Assembly (NCBI GenBank): GCA_036873755.1
Contig: JAVTVY010025257.1
Coordinates: 45,441 to 109,440, forward strand
Direction: 5' to 3'
Length of the DNA stretch: 64,000 nt
Source: Hanleya hanleyi
Taxonomy: Eukaryota > Mollusca > Polyplacophora > Lepidopleurida > Hanleyidae
Within the stretch, counting starts at the first letter, position 1, and every line of letters starts with the position of its first letter. The notes under the pieces are model-generated. The model searched no databases. It saw only the letters and a program-made list of their open reading frames with translations, and was not told the DNA's origin. Positions 58,850-64,000 of the stretch are shown in pieces. The position numbers and the translations under genes were made by a program.

Positions 58850-59440
58850 ATGGATAGTGCACATCTACCCTTACTGTTACGAACTCGAAAAGCACAAGTG
58901 GGTACTGTAGTGTGTCTAGTAGTGCTTGTGGGTACGTTATTTGGAGGCGTGTTCTACGATTTGGCGTACGTGATATCCTGTTTCAACACCCTTCGTCCAA
59001 CAATTCCACCTCAATCATCCACCAGCACCACCACCACTACGACGCTGCCTACGCCATCCAAGACGTCAAGGTACCGCCACGTATCAACCCAGACACCCAC
59101 GCCTACCACGCGGTCTACTCCATCCATCACGTCACCTGACCGCCACATCCATCCACCCACGCCTACGACGTCCCGTACTACGACGCCCCGTACTACGGCG
59201 CTCCGTACTACTACGACTCCACGTGATCACCAGCCTCCGTCACCCCTGAGAAGCGACGACCCTTCCACCCCATCACCACAACCTAGTACACCCACCACCA
59301 CCACTCCTACGACGCTAAAAACATTTAGAGTGCACGAATCACGTTTACCACGGCAACGGTACCCGTTCGACTACGATCCCCGGTGGGATCCACGACAACG
59401 GTGGTGGGCCTCTGAACGCCGAGCGCAAATCACCAAATAA
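58850..59440 (+). CDS. Transmembrane protein with Ser/Thr/Pro-rich tail
   Basis: 196 residues. One hydrophobic segment (about 17-44, VVCLVVLVGTLFGGVFYDL) is followed by a mucin-like stretch of Thr, Ser and Pro (about 50-165) and a basic, aromatic C-terminus (QRYPFDYDPRWDPRQRWW). A single-pass membrane or surface protein is likely. The position just before the ATPase is typical for variable Polinton accessory genes. No family recognised. Confidence 0.65.
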   Translation: MDSAHLPLLLRTRKAQVGTVVCLVVLVGTLFGGVFYDLAYVISCFNTLRPTIPPQSSTSTTTTTTLPTPSKTSRYRHVSTQTPTPTTRSTPSITSPDRHIHPPTPTTSRTTTPRTTALRTTTTPRDHQPPSPLRSDDPSTPSPQPSTPTTTTPTTLKTFRVHESRLPRQRYPFDYDPRWDPRQRWWASERRAQITK

Positions 59441-59447
59441 AAAAACT

Positions 59448-60083
59448 ATGGATCCTCGGTGGCAGCATCCTTTCATGTGTCTCATCGCTGGACCGACAGG
59501 GTCGGGAAAAACACACTTCGTTCAACGTCTCATCCAACACGGGTCAGCCCTCATTTCACCTCCTCTAGCTCGCATCCTGTGGTGTTATGGAGCTTGGCAA
59601 CCCGCGTACGAGGAACTGGCACGTGTCCCGGGACTCACCTTAATGGAAGGCTTACCCCCTGAGGATACGCCAAAAGACACGTTGGTGGTGGTGGACGATC
59701 TCATGACGGAAACGGACAGTCGAATCACCCGTCTCTTTACCAAAGGAAGCCATCGTCGTCGGTTGAGCATCATCTACATCGTGCAGAATCTCTTCAGTAA
59801 GAACAAAGAGCACAGGAACATTAGTTTGAATGCTCAGTATGTGGTGTTATTCAAAAACCCCAGAGACGCTTCCCAAATTACGCACCTGGCCCAACAGATA
59901 TACCCTAAAAACACGGCCTTTGTACGAGAAGCCTTTGAAGATGCTACCCAACGAGCTCACGGGTATCTACTCATCGACTTGAAACAAGACACCCCCTCCA
60001 CCCTTCGATTGCGTACCCACATTTTTCCCGGAGAGGTGCAGACGGTGTACACGGGCACAAGGCGGGTCTCCGAACGTTGGTGA
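59448..60083 (+). CDS. FtsK/HerA-type genome-packaging ATPase
   Basis: 211 residues, normal for Polinton packaging ATPases. Walker A is GPTGSGKT at residues 15-22, and Walker B is TLVVVDDLM near 77-85. It then has a sensor-type segment (IIYIVQNLFSKNKEHRNISLNA) and a conserved FKNPRDASQI block. It drives viral DNA into the capsid. The start follows the preceding stop by 7 nt. Confidence 0.93.
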   Translation: MDPRWQHPFMCLIAGPTGSGKTHFVQRLIQHGSALISPPLARILWCYGAWQPAYEELARVPGLTLMEGLPPEDTPKDTLVVVDDLMTETDSRITRLFTKGSHRRRLSIIYIVQNLFSKNKEHRNISLNAQYVVLFKNPRDASQITHLAQQIYPKNTAFVREAFEDATQRAHGYLLIDLKQDTPSTLRLRTHIFPGEVQTVYTGTRRVSERW

Positions 60084-60208
60084 AGAAGACGGGAAGTGTC
60101 AAGAAAAAGAAACAGGTGTTACAGCGAGGTGGATTTGTCGGCGCACTCCTCGCACCCTTAGCCGCTACTGTACTGGGACCGTTACTAGGCTCCATCTTGG
60201 GACGCTAA
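60080..60208 (+). CDS. Small basic-hydrophobic peptide (pX/mu-like), start unclear
   Basis: This frame overlaps the ATPase stop. A Lys-rich start (VKKTGSVKKKKQ) leads into a Gly/Ala/Leu hydrophobic tail (GGFVGALLAPLAATVLGPLL). Similar short peptides follow the ATPase in other Polintons and resemble adenovirus core or membrane-active peptides. No ATG is close; a GTG at 60,080 is the first plausible codon, so translation may use a non-AUG start or be coupled to the ATPase. Confidence 0.5.
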   Translation: MKKTGSVKKKKQVLQRGGFVGALLAPLAATVLGPLLGSILGR

Positions 60209-60212
60209 CGTC

Positions 60213-60983
60213 ATGGAACATACGAAAAAAATGATGCTGGTCGAACCTCGACTGTTACAGAGTTTGCAATCACCCTATCCTGTGCCTGCCACAGTGCAAC
60301 AACTGCAGTCTCTGGATGAAGAGATGAATAGTATACTCCAACGTCGACTACCCGATCACGAGAAAATTCAACTTTACCATCATACGCTGAACCGGTACCA
60401 GACGTTTATGGATCAATATAGAGGGAGTAGTAGTAGTAGTAGTAGTACACCACAACTACCACCGCCCACAACGCCTACACTCACACCCCCGCCACCCTCA
60501 TCCTCTGCCTCACCTCAGCTGGAAGAAGAAGTGTTGGCCAGTGTGCCTAAAGCCTTCAAGACCAAGGCGCGTTTATTGTTGGACCGGGTGAAACAGAATG
60601 CCGATATGGGTTGGAACGCTGAAGGAAAACTGCTGATTCGAAACCAAGTGGTGCCGGGGTCTCATATGACCGGTTTGATCAACGATATGGTACGTTCTCG
60701 CAAACACTCTAATCCACCGGGCTGGGAAGTCTTTGCTCAGGGGTTAAAAGACACACACACCCCTCAAGAATTGGTAGGAAATCGTGAACGCTGGAAGTGG
60801 ATGCAAGCACCCTCTCGACTTCCCCATACCTGGGAACGTGAATGGCAACCGCAGACGCCGCCCAAAACACCCTCACGGCGGGACCGTTCTTTTCACCCCT
60901 ATGCGACCTCTATACCGGCCACACCACCGCCACGACGATCACGACGCCGAGGTAAGGCGCCCAAGGCCTGGGAACCCTACTAA
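60213..60983 (+). CDS. Conserved Polinton protein of unknown function
   Basis: 256 residues. The N-terminal helical region (about 1-70, LPDHEKIQLYHHTLNRY) is followed by a Ser run and a Pro-rich linker (about 72-108), then a compact domain (about 110-195) with VPKAFKTKARLLLDRVKQ, WNAEGKLLIRNQVVPGSHMTGLINDMVRSRK and PQELVGNRERWKW. The tail is Pro/Arg-rich. This two-part layout is common in invertebrate Polintons, always next to the ATPase and penton genes. A virion or assembly role is inferred from position. Confidence 0.7.
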   Translation: MEHTKKMMLVEPRLLQSLQSPYPVPATVQQLQSLDEEMNSILQRRLPDHEKIQLYHHTLNRYQTFMDQYRGSSSSSSSTPQLPPPTTPTLTPPPPSSSASPQLEEEVLASVPKAFKTKARLLLDRVKQNADMGWNAEGKLLIRNQVVPGSHMTGLINDMVRSRKHSNPPGWEVFAQGLKDTHTPQELVGNRERWKWMQAPSRLPHTWEREWQPQTPPKTPSRRDRSFHPYATSIPATPPPRRSRRRGKAPKAWEPY

Positions 60984-60995
60984 GGGGGCAACCCC

Positions 60996-61032
60996 TATAA
61001 AAACCCGGTGCAGAAGGCAGAACAACTCAGTC
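60996..61032 (+). promoter_or_regulatory. Promoter of the capsid gene group
   Basis: TATAAAAA at 60,996-61,003 is followed by the initiator TCAGTC at 61,027-61,032, 31 bp later. The ATG of the minor capsid gene follows at 61,036. It is the same promoter class as 58,801. Confidence 0.75.
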
Positions 61033-61035
61033 GTC

Positions 61036-61824
61036 ATGTTTTACCTGACGTTGCCCAGTAATAGTTCACTCGATGTGTTTCCTGACAACACCTTGGCCAA
61101 GTATGTCACTCAATTACCACAACCGTTACATTTACCGGGTCGGTGGGAATGTGGACTGGTAGATATTCAGTACCCTTACTCGTGGTACAACGTACGAGAC
61201 CAAGAAGTATGGTACGAGGTCACGCACGAAGGCAAAGTCACCAAACTCATTCTCCCCGAATGCCAATACGATACGCCCCAGAAGTTCATAGAGGGTCTGC
61301 TGTCCTTGTTGGAGTACAAGTCTCTACGGGAGGCCACGAATACTTCAAAACCGCTGAAAGTCTATCCCTTCAAGAATCACGTGATCTGGGCTGTCAACGC
61401 ACACAACGACAAGGCCTGTATCCTGCTGAGCCCTAACGTGGCTGTGAAACTCAGTCCTACACTACAGCAAATGTTAGGTCTGCCTTACAGAGTGTACCCG
61501 GGGCCCACCACCGACAACGGTGACGTTGTGATGGATATGAAAGTAGGCATGTACGGACTCTACGTCTACTCGGACGCAGTAGACAGCCATATTGTGGGCG
61601 ATGTGAACACACCTCTGTTACGGGTGGTGCCCATTAGCAAGACGTATGGCAATCAAGTCAACCAGAGTTTCAACCATATACTCTATCTGCCCGTACGACA
61701 TACCGATATCAACACGATCACGGTGGATATAAGAGATGACACGGGACACCCGATCGCATTCGAACGAGGGAAAGTGGTGCTGACACTTCATTTCCGACAA
61801 GCCCGTTCTCCTCACTTCGTATAA
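61036..61824 (+). CDS. Minor capsid protein (penton, single jelly-roll type)
   Basis: The start at 61,036 is set by the TATA-initiator pair just upstream; the open frame extends further 5' but overlaps the previous gene. 262 residues. The N-terminus MFYLTLPSNSS…FPDNTLAKYVTQLP and the GRWECGLVDIQYP block are hallmarks of Polinton penton-like proteins, which form the capsid five-fold vertices. The ending VVLTLHFRQ is also typical. The stop overlaps the next ATG (TAATG). Confidence 0.85.
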   Translation: MFYLTLPSNSSLDVFPDNTLAKYVTQLPQPLHLPGRWECGLVDIQYPYSWYNVRDQEVWYEVTHEGKVTKLILPECQYDTPQKFIEGLLSLLEYKSLREATNTSKPLKVYPFKNHVIWAVNAHNDKACILLSPNVAVKLSPTLQQMLGLPYRVYPGPTTDNGDVVMDMKVGMYGLYVYSDAVDSHIVGDVNTPLLRVVPISKTYGNQVNQSFNHILYLPVRHTDINTITVDIRDDTGHPIAFERGKVVLTLHFRQARSPHFV

Positions 61825-62246
61825 TGTACGTGCCTTACCAGTGCCATACGCCCAGCTATGCCGACTACTACAAGAAACAAACGGGAGGAGGCTTGCCCAT
61901 CTTTAGCGGTGCACACATGCAACGAGGTCACGGATTGGGAAACATACTGGGCAGCATTGTGAAAACGTTCTTACCATTGGTGACACGGGGTGTCAAAGCG
62001 GTGGGCAAACAAGCGGTACGCAGTGGATTGCGCGTGGCCGGTAATGTGATGGGAGGCACAGCACCCCGACAAGCCTTGAAACGACGGGCTAAAGAAGCAG
62101 GCAGCGTTTTGATCGCCAAAGCCCTTAAAAGACAACCACGGACACAGCGAAGAGTCATTCGACGTCCAACGCACCGACGACGCACACCCCGGAGGACTAA
62201 GACCCAGAAGAAGAAGAAGAGTAGTAGGAGAGACATCTTCGCATAA
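61824..62246 (+). CDS. Basic core/membrane-active protein (pVI/pX-like)
   Basis: 140 residues. A GGGLPIFSGAHMQRGHGLG segment is followed by an amphipathic helical stretch (GNILGSIVKTFLPLVTRGVKAVG) and a strongly basic C-terminus (RRPTHRRRTPRR). Similar proteins lie between penton and major capsid in adintovirus-like elements and resemble adenovirus pVI/pX. GG-containing sites (KQTGGG, VMGGTA) could be cut by the viral protease. It overlaps both neighbours by one base (TAATG). Confidence 0.8.
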   Translation: MYVPYQCHTPSYADYYKKQTGGGLPIFSGAHMQRGHGLGNILGSIVKTFLPLVTRGVKAVGKQAVRSGLRVAGNVMGGTAPRQALKRRAKEAGSVLIAKALKRQPRTQRRVIRRPTHRRRTPRRTKTQKKKKSSRRDIFA

Positions 62247-63553
62247 TGGCATTCATTCACTCCGAGTCGTGTCCGTCTACCAACAGTGAATTGGATTTGT
62301 GGACTATTCCACACACCCAAACCAGTGTAGCCGAAGGACGTTGGGTAGAACATCGACCCCTGGCTAGCCTGACGGGGACGGGTCCTGTGGAATTTACCAT
62401 TGAAAACAAAGACACGGCCTACCTGGATTTAGCCCACACCTACTTGTACGTGAAAGCCAAAATAGTGGACGCAGCCGGGGCCAACGTAGCGGACGATGCA
62501 GTAGTAGGCCCAGTGAATCTTTGGCTGCACTCCTTGTTCCAACAGGTGGATATGAGTATGAGCGATAGACTCATCAGTACGTCGACCAATACGTACCCGT
62601 ACCGAGCCTACATGGAGACGCTGTTGTCGTACGGTTCAGATGCCAAAAAATCCCACTTGCAAGCCGCGCTGTACTACAAGGATACACCCGGCTCCATGAA
62701 TAGCGTGCTGGCTGCCAATAATGGGTTGACCGCGCGCAAAAGCTTGACAGCCGATAGCAAGTCCGTCGATATGATGGGGCGACTGCACGCCGATCTGTTC
62801 CTGCAAGTCCGCTACATGATGAACGGTGTATCCATCAAGATCAAGTTGATCCGTTCCACACCTGCGTTCGCCTTGATGGCCGCTGGAGCGGCCCCCAATT
62901 ACAAGATCATCCTAGAAGATGCAGCCCTGTTTGTGCGTACGGTGGATTTGCAGCAGGGCGTGTTGGTGAGTCACATGGAAGCCTTATAGAAAAAACCAGC
63001 CCTGTACCCCATCCGACGCGTACAGACCAAGGTGTTCTCTGTGCCAGCCGGTACGATGATGGCCAATCGTGAAAATTTATTTCTAGGGGATCTCCCTAAA
63101 CGTGTTACCATAGCGTGTGTGACCAACACCGCTTTCAATGGAGCGTGGGATGAGAATCCGTTCGCCTTTCAACATTTCAACCTGAACTTTTTGGCACTGC
63201 ACGTGGCTGGCCATCAAATTCCAGCCCGACCATTACAACCGGATTTTGGTAACCAAAACTATGTGCGGAGCTACCTGAACCTGTATACAACCACAGAACA
63301 AAACAACCAGGACGAAGGAAATACCATCACTCGACGAGACTTTTACCGTGGGTACACGTTGTTCGCCTTCGACCTCACCCCCACCTTGGAACACGATCAT
63401 CAACTGGCCTTGCTGAAGAAAGGAAACCTACGGTTGGAACTGCGTTTCGCCACCGCTCTAGCCCAGACCATTAACGTGATTTGCTACGCCGAGTTTGATA
63501 ACGTCATCAGCGTGGATCAGCAAAGAAACGTGCTGTGTGACTACGCCAACTAG
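62246..63553 (+). CDS. Major capsid protein (double jelly-roll), with in-frame TAG
   Basis: Hexon-type capsid protein of the Polinton lineage, often labelled F54H12.2-like in invertebrate genomes. The N-terminal jelly roll shows LASLTGTGPVEFTIENKDTA, PVNLWLHSLFQQVD and NTYPYRAYMETLLSYG. The C-terminal jelly roll shows AGTMMANRENLFLGDLPKR, FQHFNLNFLALHVAG and the final FDNVISVD segment. A TAG stop at 62,987-62,989 interrupts an otherwise continuous frame of 435 codons; the frame is the same on both sides, so it is a nonsense substitution rather than an indel. A six-A run follows it directly. Confidence 0.92.
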
Positions 63554-63557
63554 AGTC

Positions 63558-64000
63558 ATGGATACAGAACAGCTGATGGCATACTCCAGCGAGATCCTAA
63601 GATCCCCTTTCGAGGTGTGTTTCCACGCAATGTGTTTCCCACCCACTCCACCACCCCAGCAGCCTACATCCTGAATACAGACCCGGGGTCTCGACCCGGT
63701 GAACATTGGGTAGCTGTGTACATGGACACCCTAGGCCAAGGCGAATACTTTGATTCCTACGGACTTGCACCCCTACATGCCGATTTGGTGAAATTCATGG
63801 ACGTCTCTACTACAATGTGGCGTTGGAATACTCAAAGATTACAAGGACCCTTGAGTAGTGTGTGCGGCCAGTACTGTGTGTTTTATCTCACTCACCGGAG
63901 TAGAGGACATTCTATGCCAACCATCGTACACATGTTTGATGATTATTGTCAAGCCGAAGACCGTGATGTCCTGGTCTATGACTGGACGGCCTCTCGTTTT
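63558..64000 (+). CDS. Adenain-like cysteine protease (frameshifted, runs off the window)
   Basis: Virion maturation protease. The ATG at 63,558 begins MDTEQLMAYS, but the frame needed for the rest differs: from about 63,590 a second frame encodes PFRGVFPRNVFP, then GEHWVAVY (His at 63,704-63,706), YFDSYGL (Asp at 63,752-63,754), a RLQGPLSS Gln segment and CGQYCVFYL (nucleophile Cys at 63,863-63,865). The His-Asp-Cys order is that of the adenovirus/ULP1 clan. The shift lies at about 63,579-63,592. The gene continues past 64,000. Confidence 0.85.

Larger units (their letters stand above)
48449..64000. mobile_element. Polinton/Maverick (adintovirus-like) endogenous virus, left and central part
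   Basis: The defining set is present: chromodomain DDE integrase, FtsK/HerA-type packaging ATPase, penton-like minor capsid, double jelly-roll major capsid and adenain-like protease. The left end is placed at AGTAGTATATAAAG (48,449), which starts with AG as Polinton termini often do. It is preceded by GTTGTT, a possible 6-bp target duplication, and cuts an open DIRS frame. The right end and the protein-primed DNA polymerase B are outside the window, so the terminal repeat cannot be checked. Composition is more GC-rich than the flanking mosaic. At least four reading-frame lesions suggest an inactive copy. Confidence 0.85.

Overview
The window reads as invertebrate nuclear DNA, most likely a marine mollusc or similar lophotrochozoan. 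It is AT-rich and carries almost no host coding sequence. It is packed with transposons, inverted repeats and minisatellites, and it holds LINE, Penelope-like, DIRS-like, Harbinger-type and SINE remnants side by side. The species is an inference; no host single-copy gene was recognised.

Positions 1 to about 45,450 are a nested repeat mosaic. A macro-repeat of about 6.2 kb occurs in direct tandem: copy 1 at about 2,560-8,775, copy 2 beginning at about 8,776, and a third start near 32,690. Copy 2 is split by three insertions whose limits can be read against copy 1: a ~10.4 kb block with inverted ends (13,022-23,419), a fold-back element (about 24,340-27,600) holding a PIF/Harbinger-type element (25,161-26,915), and a 1.67 kb element with 27-bp perfect terminal inverted repeats and a 6-bp target duplication (30,803-32,469). 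A broken LINE, Penelope-like fragments, a SINE and several satellite arrays fill the rest.

Positions about 45,471-48,448 are a degenerate DIRS-like, tyrosine-recombinase retrotransposon on the minus strand. Its upstream reading frame is still open where it is cut at about 48,448.

From about 48,449 to the window end lies the left and central part of a Polinton/Maverick (adintovirus-like) endogenous DNA virus. The right half is virion and integration genes: chromodomain integrase, a transmembrane protein, FtsK/HerA-type packaging ATPase, a small hydrophobic peptide, a conserved unknown, minor capsid (penton), pVI/pX-like basic protein, double jelly-roll major capsid and adenain-like protease. 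No DNA polymerase B is present; it is expected beyond the right edge. Integrase, major capsid, protease and one RING gene each carry one reading-frame lesion, so this copy is probably defective unless these are sequencing errors.

The left half of the viral element is the most novel part. It encodes a CARD-PC4-like fusion, two IAP-style RING proteins on opposite strands, a poly-Pro/poly-Gln protein and two proteins built from repeated PC4-like units. Three of these genes end in near-perfect replication-dependent histone 3' signals (CCAAA, 16-nt stem-loop, ACCC, then a GAAAGAG-type U7 site). This suggests viral mRNAs matured by the SLBP/U7 histone pathway rather than by polyadenylation. Arrays of a 35-bp unit containing AAGATGGCGGC (YY1/Pho-like) sit directly upstream of two promoters, and TATA-initiator pairs split into an accessory class (TCATTC) and a structural class (TCAGT).
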